From: Tenodera sinensis
Taxonomy: Eukaryota; Arthropoda; Insecta; Mantodea; Mantidae
DNA length: 64,000 nucleotides
Assembly: GCA_030765045.1 (NCBI GenBank)
Contig: CM060964.1
Span: 154,967,990 to 155,031,989, forward strand
Direction: 5' to 3'
In this document: piece by piece, positions 10,716 through 22,199 of the stretch
Position numbering within the stretch: position 1 is the first letter of the stretch
How the letters are laid out: every line of letters begins with the position of its first letter
Program-made: the position numbers and the translations under genes
Notes under the pieces: generated by a model
What the model was told of the DNA's origin: nothing
Seen by the model: only the letters and a program-made list of their open reading frames with translations
Databases searched by the model: none

Positions 10716-11178
10716 GAAGATAATAAAGAGACAATATTAGCTTGTATTCATGATGAGGTGGATCGCTAAAACATGATGAAATAGTATCAACTATGTTGGC
10801 AATATTAGTCATTCCTAGCTATTTAGTGGTTTATACTTTTAAAACGGAACCGTATATACTGGTGTTTATATTCTAAGTTCTTTCCATGACATCCGAGAAA
10901 CAACTAAATTGCAATACCACTTTAAAAATGAAAAAATTTAGAGCAATAATAACAGTTATCTTGGAAACACTGTGTGCCATATGTGTTATTGGAAATAAAA
11001 GAAATGTTATAAAGAAATCTACATTTTTATAAGTCCCTTATGGTTTGGAAGGAACTCAAAATTATACCGAATTCCTTCTGAAGAGGAAATGCTTCACAGG
11101 TTCAAAATACCTATTTATTTTATTTGTCATGTAAATAACTTAAATATATGGTAAAACCGATTGGAAATATATTTAAAA
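10716..11178. other. No recognisable feature
   Basis: AT-rich spacer between the degenerate SINE head and the mariner. I see no conserved reading frame or repeat structure. Confidence 0.4.
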
Positions 11179-11180
11179 TA

Positions 11181-12466
11181 CGAGGGTTGTCTGTAAAATA
11201 AGGTTCACAAATTTTTTTCACAGTGAAAAACATATTTATTGACATTGTATAATACATTTTTGGAAAGCTTAGATTTTTTCTTATTTTTTGACATAATCGC
11301 CGTTCTTATTAATTCATTTTTGCATGCGGTGTACCAACTTTCGTATGCCTGCATTGTAGTACTCTCCCTCCGTGTGGCGAAGATAGCTTAAAACAGAAAG
11401 AAACTGTTCCTTTCCGGTTCTGAAATGCGTCCCACCCAGGTGCTTCTTCAAGTCATGGAAGAGATGGTAGTCACTTGGGGCTAGGTCTGGGCTGTAAGGA
11501 GGGTGTGTGACAGTATCCCATCCAAATTTATTGATGAGATTCGTTGTCACATGGGCAATGTGCAATGATGGAAATGCACTCCCTTTGTGAGCATGCTTCT
11601 CCTCTTGTTTTGAATTGCATGGTGAAGGTTCTCACAGTAGCGGCCCACATTGATTGTTGTACCGGTAGCAAGAAATTTGCACAACAATAACCCCTTTCTG
11701 TCCCAAAACACACTCGCCATCACTTTGTCAGCAGACAATGTTTGTTTAAACTTCCGTGGCTTCAGCAGCTCTGGATGTTTTCACTGGCGGGATTGTTTTG
11801 TTTACTGTGTCGTGTAGTGGTACCAGGTCTCGTCCCCAGTAACAAAAGAGTTCAAGAAATCCTCGCCACCATTTTCGTAGGCCTGAAGAAATTTGCGGGT
11901 CGCTTCAACACGTTTGCGTCTGTTGTCCTCCGTAAGCATTCTCAGGACCCACCTTCCACAAACCTTGGTATACCCTAAATGATCTGTCAAAATTTTGTGA
12001 ATGCAAGTCTTGCTGACATCAGAAATCATCTCGCAGAGCTCCCGAAGCGTCACCGTTCGATCTTTGAGCATTGCTTCTTCCATTTTCACAATGGTGTCAT
12101 CTGAAACCAATGGTCGTCCAGAACGCTGCTTATCATGGATGTCTGTATGTCCATCTTTGAATTCTCTGCACTATTTGCATACGTGTTGTATGCTCATACA
12201 CTGCTCTCCGTACACTTCACACAGTTGGGAATGAATGTCCACCAGCATAGTGTTTTTTGCACACAAAAAACGAATCACAGAACATAATTCGCACCTGGCA
12301 GGAGAAGCAGGTGGAAGCTCCATTTCTAATGGCTGCCAAGCCAAGAGTGAATGTGGCAGACTGAAAGAGGGAGAACCAAGGTACACATCAGTATTGCAGG
12401 ACCTTGCATAACAGCGTTCCTCGCAACTGCAGGACTTTGGGAACCTTATTTTATGGACAACCCTCG
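11181..12466 (-). mobile_element. mariner element, 1286 bp, with TIRs and TA duplication
   Basis: The left end reads CGAGGGTTGTCTGTAAAATA. The right end on the minus strand reads CGAGGGTTGTCCATAAAATA, and similarity continues to AAGGTTC. TA flanks both ends (11179-11180, 12467-12468). The length of 1286 bp is typical of mariner, and the transposase relic fills the interior on the minus strand. The right-hand TA is shared with the neighbouring foldback element. Confidence 0.88.
11314..12323 (-). pseudogene. mariner transposase relic
   Basis: Pieces in order on the minus strand are: an N-terminus from an ATG at 12323 (MELPPASPARCELCSVIRFL) with the first helix-turn-helix; ELCEMISDVSKTCIHKIL; VCGRWVLRMLTEDNRRKRVE; VTGDETWYHY with the first catalytic aspartate; KVMASVFWDRKGLLL; and the signature HPPYSPDLAPSDYHLF with the third aspartate. 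The second catalytic block is damaged: its position reads HHCTLPM and then changes frame. The total corresponds to a normal mariner transposase of about 340 residues, with at least two frame disruptions. Inactive. Confidence 0.85.
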
Positions 12467-12468
12467 TA

Positions 12469-13468
12469 CAATGTTGTATCTATTTGATTAGCTATCAACG
12501 TTGTTCATCTGTAAAACTAGGTGGGCGGCCACTAGCACCATCTGAAGGTCAGCTCTGCGCCATAGCTGTACGGACAGTATGATTATGACCATTGCAGTAT
12601 TCGTTAGCAAAGTGCATCAAACATGAGTAGGCAGAAGCCAATTAACCCTGTGAATGTTAACCTACTGCATGGAAAGATACACAGTTTGACAAAGTCAGAG
12701 ATTATATATCAGTAGTCCACTATTGGCACATTCATGTATGGGCTCTTACAGATTCTTTTACCCCCTCCAATTTTGATGGTTTTTTTTTCCTTTGAAGTGG
12801 CCTGGGTCTTACGTTTTGCACGTCATATAATCTAAAATTATCTTGCAGTTGGATTTTGAACAAATGCAGCTATAACGGTTCATAAGTTTTCTGTAAGAAT
12901 GGTAACCATAATTAGAATAATTCTCAGAAATATTGTCTAATGTTTGGTCATCAATACACCGTAGCATACTGGGTTGTTCTAGTTTTGGGGGTGAAAGTGC
13001 GTATTCACTTTGGCTTGCAGTTCCTTCATTTGCTGGAGAGGATGTTCCAGAAATGTTGGAACTCTAATGCCTATCTGCAGTTTCTTCTGTGCCGTAGGAC
13101 TCACAATCACTATTCCTATCCAATGTTCAGTATGTATGTCTATTAAATCCCCATAGTATTTTTACATTATGATGTCTCATAACATGCATAGAAATGGCTC
13201 ATCCTTCTCTCCAATTAAATACTCATTATCTGGTATGTAAGTTTGATGTATCTTTCCGCACAGCAGGTTAACTATATTTAAAGGATTAATAGGTTTCAGC
13301 TTACTCATATTTGACACTAGCACATGCATTTTGCCACCAAACACTGCAACGGTCATGCTCATACTGTCTGTACAGCTATGGCGCCTGACCTTCAGATTGC
13401 ACTAGTGGCCACACATGTAGTTTTACAGATGAATGACATTAAAAACTATTCAAACAGGTACAACATTG
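12469..13468. mobile_element. 1-kb foldback element with TA target
   Basis: The two halves are inverted copies. About 12469-12720 pairs with about 13190-13468, sharing blocks such as CATCTGTAAAACTA, CTGAAGGTCAG, GCGCCATAGCTGTAC and GGAAAGATACA. The ends are CAATGTTGTATCTATTTGA and, inverted, CAATGTTGTACCTGTTTGA, each flanked by TA (12467-12468 and 13469-13470). The central 460 bp or so are unpaired and hold no recognised gene. Each arm carries a similar short reading frame (MSRQKPINPVN and MSKLKPINPLN) pointing inward, so each arm may derive from part of an older element. Confidence 0.72.
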
Positions 13469-13470
13469 TA

Positions 13471-15056
13471 TTTTAAATGTGTTTCTATTCGGTTTTGGCC
13501 GTTCAGGCTAGGGTACTTCTCGTGAGTACTTTAAACCCATGCATAGACTCAGATATTATTTCTTGAGTTACTTAAAGGGCGTATGGAATAAGAAGGCACA
13601 CAAGGCGGAGCTAGATGAAGGTGGGCGAGAGCAAGTAGCCTGTCCTAGAGAGGCGACGTTGCCCAGTTTGGTAACATGCTGTCTAGCGCAATATTTGCTT
13701 TTCACTTTTCTCTTTGCGCTTAACAAATCCAGCAATGGCTCATTATTATAAAGTATTCCATTGAAAAGAGCTGAAAATTTTGAACCTGACTGTCCAAGAA
13801 ACAATATTTTAGGTGGTCTGTAGCCCAAGATATCAGTAATTAAATAAACACTGCCATCAGCGATAGCAAATGACCCTTGTCTTGCATCATGCTTGTTTAT
13901 TTACTGTCTCAAATAATTTTCTTCTCAAGGGAGAACATGTCTGCAGAAAACGAAAAGGAGTTCACTTGTGTGTCTTACAGTTACTGTTAAACATGTTTTA
14001 ACTGTTAAACATGGCATTATCGAAACCTAGTGGCTTATAGACAAGTAGATTGATAGGGAAAGTGTGACATTCAGGTGTGCAGGCAATTATTTTCAGTGTT
14101 TACACTTTTCTAAAGGAGTTGGCTCTAGAAAAAATGTGTACGAACACTACATTTAAAAATCTGATGTGTTGCACTCACATGAATTTCTCTACTCTTGTAC
14201 AAACCATTCTTACAAACTCTTACACCTCTATCTTCTTTGTGTTAGTTGGGACAAGCATTTGTACAAATTATCTTATTACTTATTTCCTTATAGGTACAAG
14301 GGGAATATTAGAATATAGTAGGCTGTGAGCGATAATCAAATCTTTCAAAGCTTTGAGATCCCGTTCTCTTTGCACGCTTAACATATAAAAAAATGAACAA
14401 CGATGTTCCATTTCACGAAAGTTTCAAGTTTACAGAATCTGACACAAATAACAAGAAATATCTCCAAAATGGTTCAATCTACAAAAAAATTTATTCAGAC
14501 ATAAATTGTGTGTTTTAGTGAGATCTACATTTTTTGTATATTAAGAATTTGTCTATCTCTTGCGGTTTATGAGTTATTCAAAAGTCATCCAGAGTAAACA
14601 GGACTACATAGCTATAGCCAGAAAATTCAAAATATACATTTCATTTGTCATACAAATATCTTAAACCTATGACATTTTAATCAAAATCGTTAGAGCCATT
14701 TTAAGAAAATGAAAGTTTTCGAAAAATTTTCCATGTAAAGGGTAGTTTAGGGTGGGGCTATTTTCTTCAAAATCTTTGTGTCGCATCCTTGAAAGACATT
14801 AAACTTAAATATCATTTGGATTTGGATTTTAACCGACTTTTCGTTTTTGAGTTATGCTCTCCACAGACTGACAGACACACACACACAGACCTTTTTCTAA
14901 AAATGCTTTATTTGGGTTCGGTGGGTCTCAAAACATATATTTCCGGTGAAATCTTGACATCGAATTTTTGGGTGGAATACAATACTTCCTTCTACTTATC
15001 AGTAGAGAAAGTAAAACGAGTCGGGTGCCAACAGCTAAGGCATGCCATGTAAGTGA
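13471..15056. other. Unassigned AT-rich region, possibly part of a dispersed repeat
   Basis: No gene is recognised. The segment from about 14330 to 15020 has the texture of a dispersed repeat: polyA/T tracts, a short AC run near 14875-14890, and a block ending GAGAAAGTAAAA that I have the impression is widespread in arthropod genomes. I cannot name a family. Short frames at 13539-13828 have no recognisable motif. Confidence 0.3.
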
Positions 15057-15067
15057 ACATTCAGTGA

Positions 15068-15316
15068 TTTTTGTTTTTGATTAACGTCCTCCAACATTGT
15101 GTCATATCAGACGAATGAATGAAATGAAATGGGTGAAATGATGCTCAAATGAGCCCGAGGTCCATGGAGCTTTAAGTTACCCGACATTTGTCTTCTCAGG
15201 GTAGGGAAAACCTCGGAAAAAAAGCTTACCCGGATAACTTACCCTAAGCGAGATTCGAACTCGCGACCTCTTGAACGTGAGGCAGACATGCTAACCATCA
15301 CACTACCGAGGCGGGC
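15068..15316 (-). repeat. tRNA-derived SINE with 11-bp target duplication
   Basis: The minus strand starts at the right with a tRNA-like head: GCCTCGGTAGTGTGATGG (A-box region), then GAGTTCGAATCTCG (B-box). A body of about 170 bp follows and ends in an A-rich tail (TTTTGTTTTTGA on the plus strand at 15068). The direct repeat ACATTCAGTGA flanks it exactly at 15057-15067 and 15317-15327. The head is not a functional tRNA, because it is followed by a SINE body and a tail. Confidence 0.88.
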
Positions 15317-15359
15317 ACATTCAGTGAACTTCGTGATTTCAAATACCTATATCTTCTTT

Positions 15360-15860
15360 AATAATAAACTCTTTATTAAGCATAATTAATAAAGATACAC
15401 CACAAATCATGCACAATGTTAACAAGCTTGAGTACAAAAGTTCATGATGGATGATGCCCGGTTTTGACATGTGATTACATGGTATCAATTGCATTGTTCA
15501 CTACACAGCTTGCACACACTAGTTTTGTCTGGGTCATGGAAGTATTCAGTGTTGCACAGTTTATGGTGATACCCATGTACCGCCATTGAGTTGACAAAGT
15601 GTTGCAGGTCTTGGTTAGTGTCTGTCCACGTCCTATTCATCATGGCCTCTGTTGAGTAGAACTCAAGCCAGATTTCTTCCCTCTTGTTCACTCTGTCTTG
15701 TATTAGTTTTTCGTAAGCATTTGTGGATGGTAGGCCTTGCTTTATTCGGAGGCCCTCAATGAAGAAGGTCTCCTTTGCAAGTTCATATACTAGTCTAGAT
15801 TTTGTGTATTTTGATATTCCTAAGGTAGCTTTCAGGAAGTGTGACATGTTCTTTAAAGTA
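15360..15860 (-). pseudogene. Non-LTR retrotransposon ORF2, 3' fragment
   Basis: A 120-codon frame on the minus strand (15847 to 15485) encodes the region after the reverse transcriptase of an arthropod non-LTR element. It includes LGISKYTKSRLVYELAKETF, NAYEKLIQDRVNKREEIWLE, YHHKLCNTEYFHDPD and a final Cys motif, CKLCSEQC. It ends at a stop just before 15485, followed by about 120 bp of probable 3' UTR. No reverse transcriptase core is seen upstream (beyond 15860), as expected of a 5'-truncated insertion. The family name is uncertain. The match rests on motifs I recall from insect and other arthropod elements. Confidence 0.6.
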
Positions 15861-15889
15861 TATAGTTTTAGGTATTGTATTTTAAGGGG

Positions 15890-17328
15890 AACGTTGAAAA
15901 ATGTCTAAAATACACAACCGGGAAAGCCAGAGTGGAAAAATAATTGTAAAAACTGGTCTGAAATTGTGCTTAGGCATTTGCTAAGAAATAATGTACATTT
16001 TTACTTATAATACACAGTTTAGAAACTGATTAGCATATAAGCAGAAATTTTGCATCATAATTTTAGAAAAATATGAGAAATATCAGAAAATGGCTCAAAT
16101 GCGTAACCATGCCCTCCACTTAAATTTATTTAAATTGCCACATAACTCTTTCATATTCACTCTGACAACAAAAATATTTACAGAAGAACATTCCTAGAAA
16201 ATCGGATATAATAAAAAATTAAAAAGCCGGAACTGTAAGCTTAATCACTTAGGCCCAACTTTCATAATGAAGGATATAAACTCCTTGGAAACAGTAAATT
16301 GCGAATGAAAATTGCCTGCTTAGACGAGGAATTTATATTTGAAGTAAATTATAGGATTACAGAGCTATCGTCTCATTTTAAAGAGAGATAAATTGTTATG
16401 ATTGGTTTTAATTCGGCACCTTGCAATCCTTCACCGCCTTTGCTACTGTCTCATGTGCATATCTTCCCTCTCTTTTGCACAGCGATATGATCTGGCAACA
16501 GTGCACCATAGGTGATTAGGGGTCTGAGATATTCATGTGCCTTCTTATTTCGTGCACCCTTTAGTATGTTGCAAATAGATAATTTTTAATAATTATATCA
16601 GTTAAACCAGCTATCCTTACTCTTCTGAAGCTGCGTAATCATTTGAACCATAACTTCTGCTTGCTCTCTGTAAAAGGAGCATTTCATTTTAAGGATACCT
16701 TCCAAAGTGAAATGAGATCTATGAATGTGATATTGAATAAGATCAGGATAATCTTGAAAGATAATTTGAGAAGTTTAAAGTGAGGAATTTCTTATTGTAC
16801 TGCTAAAAAGTGTTGTTATATATTTCAGGTACAAATAGCACATACAATGTAAATGAAGACTGAAAATAATGCCCTTTAGGAATAAAAATCAACTGTGCAG
16901 TGGTGAATTGAGTGTGTTTTGCATAATAAATAAACCTCTTATAACAGAAATGATCAAAATAGCTCATGTTCATAATGCCCACATATCGCAAATCAAGAAA
17001 TGTGTTACAGGGAGCATGAAGTAAAGAGGGCCAGCATGTACTAATATGCTGTCCATCATTGTAGTTCTATGCTATTCAGTGAGTGATATTCAAGGATGTT
17101 GAGGTGGCCTTTGAGCACATAATTGGACATTTGGCTGGTAACTCAATGAAATCAGTACCAAATCTGTATGGTTCACAGTAGCATTGCATAAAGTTGCAGT
17201 CTCAGTGCTTTAATTTTTGTATATATATTCAGTGCAGAAAATTGAGTAGAAAGGTGGTACCAAAATAAACATTTTGTGGCTGCAGGCTGCAGAAGCCTTT
17301 TTTTCCAGCACTACATACATCAACATTA
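15890..17328. other. No recognisable feature
   Basis: AT-rich with short frames only. I see no TIRs, tRNA-like boxes or conserved peptide. Confidence 0.4.
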
Positions 17329-17330
17329 TA

Positions 17331-18044
17331 CAGGTGTCCCAAAATTAGACCGACAAACTTTGGGAGCTGATAGATAATATTATTTTGAACACTTTTTGTT
17401 AAGGAAAGTGTTTTGCTATGGTGCTTCATTTAAGCGCTAGATGAGTCAACGTCATAGATTACTGCCTCTCACCAAGTTTAAGTATTTACGGCAAAATCAA
17501 CAATGCAAATTAGTATTGTACTTATCTTAGTAAGACACACAATGTTAGTCCAAGAAACAAACACAGAACACATAAACAAAACACAAACATCTAATTGTTT
17601 ATATTTAATTACAGCTGTACTTTTTAAAATTAGACAGACAAACTTTTAAACCAGAGAAATGGCTGGTGTCTTTGCGAGGGTATGGCAGAATAGGGCACGT
17701 CGATGTACTCTTTGTGTTAATCGCAAGGGCGTGCGTTCCTACATTTACTTTGAATAGTAAAGCTGTGATTAACTGTAAAAATGAGATGTTTGTGTTTCGT
17801 TTATGTGTTCTGTTTTTGTTTGTTGGATTAAGATTGTGTGCCTTACTAAGATAAGTGCAGTACTAATTTGGGTTGTTGTTTTGCCATACATACTTAAACT
17901 GGGTGGGAGCCAGTAATCTATTACATTAACTCATCTAGCGCTTAAACAAGCACCGCAGCGAAAAGCTTTCCTTAACATAAAGTGTTTAAAATAATGTTAT
18001 CTATCAGCTCCCAAAGTTTGTCGGTCTAATTTTGGGACATTCTG
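17331..18044. mobile_element. 714-bp foldback element, Tc1/mariner-type target
   Basis: The ends are CAGGTGTCCCAAAATTAG and, inverted from 18044, CAGAATGTCCCAAAATTAG, each flanked by TA (17329-17330, 18045-18046). Inverted similarity runs inward for about 280 bp on both sides, through GACAAACTTTGGGAGCTGAT and later ACACATAAACAAAACACAAA versus its complement. The unpaired middle (about 17620-17750) includes a second copy of the motif AAAATTAGACAGACAAACTT and a short frame of unknown nature. A TA target suggests mobilisation by a Tc1/mariner transposase. No transposase is encoded. Confidence 0.78.
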
Positions 18045-18046
18045 TA

Positions 18047-20258
18047 TACCATGTTAAGAGTTCCCCATTGTGAAACCTGTTTGTGACATCAGATGTAAAA
18101 AAAATGCACTCCTGTGCAGCACTCATCATTCTTGCCAGATGTGTGTGATGTTCAGTGTCACATTTGTGTTGTGAAGCCTAATGGATGGAACTGTAATACC
18201 AAGTGTTCATCTTCTTCACACAAAAAGTATAGTACAGCAATGTGTAGTTTCTCTTTGTGTATCAATACTCATTAGTTGAAACAGTATGTATATACTTGTC
18301 ATCAGAGTTACATTTCATTTTGAGTGGCAAATGAAGATGTCAGATTTCAGTTATATCATGCAGTGCTCCTGTTACCGCATCCACGACTCCTTGCATCTAG
18401 CTTCAAACTGCTTGATTGCAGTTTTTTCTAATCCTCAATGTTTTGCTCATTATTTTTCCATATACTGTATAGCAGAAACCTCTGAATTTTTATTGGAAAA
18501 TTTGTCTTGATTTCTCTGGTACACGTTTTCAAAGATAATACATTTCAGAAGTATACACATTTCCTACTTAGAGCCACTGTGTAATGCATAAACTGAAAAT
18601 AATATGTAATATACAAATATAATGAAAATAAATATAAGCATAACTTGAAAATAACATTCCTTCTGTGCGACAAATTGCCACATCACTTGCCCTTATACCT
18701 ATAACATTTTTGCAAGTTGCAGCAGGCATTTTCTGTTACATAAATGTTTTGTTTATGCCAATGGGAATTTTGGAAATAGCACTCAGCATTGATAAATATA
18801 ATATCTTGAATGGCATTAAGTCTGTTGTTTTGAATATGAATGGAATGGATATAGATGCCATCTTGTTAGGAGATGATCTTTTTTGTGTTAAGATGAATGG
18901 AATATTCTAATTTCATTTTAATCTCTGAACTTTTATTTCAGCTGATAGTTTTCCATACATTTTTTCACATTTATATATCAAGTTCAGAATTATTATGGAA
19001 AGTGTTATTAAAGTGTATGGTAGAACACGAAATCCACATTCTTTTATCATCTTCATTTTCTTGCTTAAGTGCCTAGTTTTGTCACATTTTAGCATAAATT
19101 GGAGTTCATAATGTGTTGTAACAATGACCCCATACAACCACCCACCTTCAGACTTATATGACATCTCTCACTTGATCACTCATCTTGTAATCATATCTTC
19201 ACAATAATCACCACCAACATAGTATGTCATTTTTAATTTCATTTTTTGAGTGTTTGAATGAAAATAATGTAACAAATGAGAAAAACAGTTGTTACTAAAC
19301 ACATGTTGTCACTCAGGTGCTTAGCATAGTGCAAACAGTACACTTGATACACTTTTGCATGCACATAGAATAAAACAACTGAACTGCACTGCACTCACTG
19401 TCCGCTGAGCTCTGCTGAATTCAGCTGTCACTGTCAATTGTATACTCTACTTTACCTTTTGGGCACTAGTCAGCTCCTCCAGGTGGCCCAGCAGGTGGGC
19501 ACCAGTACTGTCCCTTCAGTACTGAGGTTCCTGGGGGTTTGGTGTACCAGGGGTCCCATCATTGGCCCCTACCATCACTTCTTGTTGGAGCCAGGTTCTT
19601 CATCAAAGTTAGACTCTGCTCCTCTAGGTCTATTGTCATTGTAGATTTACTCACTTTTGGATTGTGAACTTGCTTTGCCAAGAGCCATCCTTCCTTTCTT
19701 TGAGGTATCTGTCCTACAGTTTGGCACAGCTTCCAACTTGTATGTTCTTTAGAGGTTTGAATGGAACTTCCTTACTTTTGTGACACTAGGTGCAGAACCA
19801 TTCCATAGTAAGGTACACCCATGTAACTCCTGAGGGGCTGGTTCCCCTTGAGCATTTCATTGGCCATATGTTGTTGGAAGGGAGGGCCATCCATGGTGAC
19901 TCTTTTGAGACTGTCTTGCATGAAGTGGTAGGGGCATAAATTTGGGCCTGCTTATGGTGAATCTGTCACATACAGCTGATCAAATAATGTTTGGCTACTT
20001 GTCAGAAAGTCACATCACTTTGTGCTTCCGAAGTTAGCAGAAGTCATAGACAGGCTTCTACAAACGTTAAAGCATTGTACTGATGTGAGATTGTGAATGG
20101 TATTGACATGAATCAATCTTCCACACAATCATTTCCTCAAGTAAAACACAATTAAAACCAAAAGTGTGAATAAGTGCTGGGTTTGCACAGATTAAACGGA
20201 ATAGAGTCAGGAACTGTTTTCCCTGTATGAAAGCATATCAGAGACAACAAACTCAAAC
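18047..20258. other. Mostly featureless; one coding-like patch on the minus strand
   Basis: No gene is recognised. Around 19480-19960 the base composition is less AT-rich. The minus strand reads as broken but protein-like pieces (MANEMLKGNQPLRSYMGV, TMTIDLEEQSLTLMKNL). I do not know a family for them. The rest is AT-rich spacer. Confidence 0.3.
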
Positions 20259-20259
20259 C

Positions 20260-20350
20260 ATCTTCTCATACTGTTCGAGTGGTTCTAGGGGTTGAATCCT
20301 GGATCATGCATAGCATACTGTACAGGTTCAAATCTCGTGCGCTATCTTCA
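20260..20350 (+). repeat. Possible tRNA-derived SINE head
   Basis: TGTTCGAGTGGTTCTAGGGG is A-box-like, and ACAGGTTCAAATCTCGTGC has a good B-box, 35-40 bases apart. An AT-rich segment follows. No target duplication was identified. Confidence 0.4.
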
Positions 20351-21159
20351 ATGTTTTTAATTTTAATGTTTTCGTTGTTTGCATGACTAACAACAAAGTA
20401 AGGAGTGAATTTCTAAATAAAATAGTCTAAACTATAAGTATTTTAGTGTTAAAATTCATATTATTGCTACCTTAAGACCTTTCTTCTTTGGCCTCAAAAG
20501 CATTATTTATACTTGAGACACATAGTCTCTATTAAAAAGGAAGAATCAGGAAAGTGATAAGCCACCTTCAATTCAGCTGAAAAGGATCTTCTTTTCACTT
20601 CTGCATAAAGACTTTCATCATCCTTCCGAGTAGAAAGTTTGTTATGAACAGTGCTAGTTCTCTTTTCTACTTCCCCCTGTTCCCTAATTTCCTGAGTCCA
20701 ACGCCTCCCAGTTCATTCTGTTAAGTCATGTCTATGAGCAGCCTCAGATGGCAAAAACTCTGCGTAAATCAGAGCTAACACAGCAATGCTCCTAAAAAAA
20801 CACGTATTATTTCAACTGAGTTAAAATATGTGAAGAGCATGGTTTATCCTAAAAGTTCAAACAGCCGCTGAGAGGACGGTTGTGTGTCATAATACACAGA
20901 CAGCTCTCTAGACTAGAAAATAAGAACTGATAAAAGCACTCCTGAACCAAACCTACATTCTTGATGTTTCTTATTTGGGAAGTATAATAAAATGTAGAGA
21001 ATAAGTTCAATGCAAAGTGATACATGCATATTTTTAAATGGCTATTGCATTGAATTATTAGTGTTTATGAAATGAACAATCACTAGATATAGTTTCTTAA
21101 TCAGTGGAAGGATATTAGCATTTTTTCTCCTTTTTTGGCGTATTTCCTTGCGTTATCTT
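20351..21159. other. No recognisable feature
   Basis: AT-rich, short frames only. I see nothing that supports a gene or an element. Confidence 0.4.
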
Positions 21160-21262
21160 TCTGTGCTTTTCTGTTTTTCACATATAAACACATACAACAA
21201 ACATCCATGCCTGGGGTGGGACTCGAACCCACCACTCCTTGCATGGCAGAGGACATTGAAAG
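21160..21262 (-). repeat. tRNA-derived SINE fragment
   Basis: On the minus strand, GGTGGGTTCGAGTCCCACCC is a strong T-arm/B-box with its pairing stem, ending AGGCA as an acceptor stem would. The 5' half of a tRNA head is not convincing. It is followed by an A-rich body towards 21120. Probably a 5'-truncated SINE. Confidence 0.5.
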
Positions 21263-21299
21263 GAAGGGAATATATACCTGTAACTTACAATAGTTTAAT

Positions 21300-21462
21300 A
21301 ATACTTAAATTAACACATTTTTAAAATAAGATTCATAAAAACAAAAACAAAATATGGGATTAAAGTGTAAGCATAGAAATGGGAGATTCGAACTTGCACA
21401 CTCTCTGTCATGACATTCCATAACCGTCAATCTTCACTGCTTGGCCACGGCTCCAGATATAC
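21300..21462 (-). repeat. tRNA-derived SINE
   Basis: On the minus strand, GGAGCCGTGGCCAAGCAGTG resembles a tRNA-Leu/Ser-like 5' half, and AAGTTCGAATCTCCC is a good B-box about 45 bases later. The insert between the boxes is long, as in class II tRNAs. An AT-rich tail follows towards 21300. Confidence 0.55.
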
Positions 21463-21542
21463 ATAAGACTGCTGTCACAAGCCATAGTGTTTTATTCAAA
21501 CGTATGCTTTCACTTATCCTCTGAAGTCCATTATCATCTGTA

Positions 21543-21633
21543 GGGAGGGGGGGGGGGGGTTGATCTGAAGTGGAACCTGGACATATTCTGCCTTTCAAGA
21601 GGCTGGCCATTCTTTTTTTTTTTTTTTTTTTTT
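21543..21633. repeat. Homopolymer tracts, G run and T run
   Basis: A run of about 15 G near 21545-21559, interrupted once by A, and a run of about 20 T near 21614-21633. Both are prone to length variation and sequencing error. Confidence 0.85.
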
Positions 21634-21660
21634 GAGGAATTGTACTAGTCTGTAGTGGTG

Positions 21661-22185
21661 TTTATTTTTTGTGGGTTTTATATATGAAGACTTTAACAGC
21701 TTTGGCTAAGTGTCCCATTCTATATTTAGCATGAAACTGCTTAATTTTACTTAGATGCCTTCTTATCAGGCTTGAGGTTCTCTTACGTGCTGTAAATCTA
21801 TCACATGGGATCACCGGCTTTACTTCTCTTCTGTAGGAATCCATACTGAGGATTGTTATGCCCAAAGAATTGATCGCCCTGTGCTGGGTTTGACATTTAT
21901 TTTTTGGGGGGCTTTATATATGGAGACTAACGGCTATGGCTAAGTGTCCCATTCTATATTGAGCATGAAAGACTGCTTAATTTTACCCAGGTGCCTCTTT
22001 ATCAGGCTTGAGGTTCTTTGATGTGCTGTAAATCTATCACATGGGGTTACCAGCTTTACTTCCTTTCTGTAGGAATCCATTCTAAGGGTTTTTATGCCCA
22101 AAAAATTGATCGTCCTATGCTGGGTTTGAGCCCGTGACCTTGGGAACCAGAGGCTAGCTTGTTACCTCTAGGCCATGGAGGACGA
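21661..22185 (-). repeat. tRNA-headed SINE with tandemly duplicated body
   Basis: The minus strand starts near 22185 with a tRNA-like head (CCATGGCCTAGAGGTAACAA, then GGGCTCAAACCCAGC as B-box). The body (AGGATTTTTATGCCC-type sequence, on the minus strand GGACGATCAATTTTTTGGGC onwards) occurs twice in tandem, at about 21900-22120 and 21661-21880. The copies differ by scattered substitutions and small indels. Both copies contain the blocks CTATCACATGGGATCACC / CTATCACATGGGGTTACC and ATCAGGCTTGAGGTTCT. The short open frame at 21662-21865 is repeat sequence and not a gene. Confidence 0.65.
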
Positions 22186-22199
22186 AATTCATAGTGACA

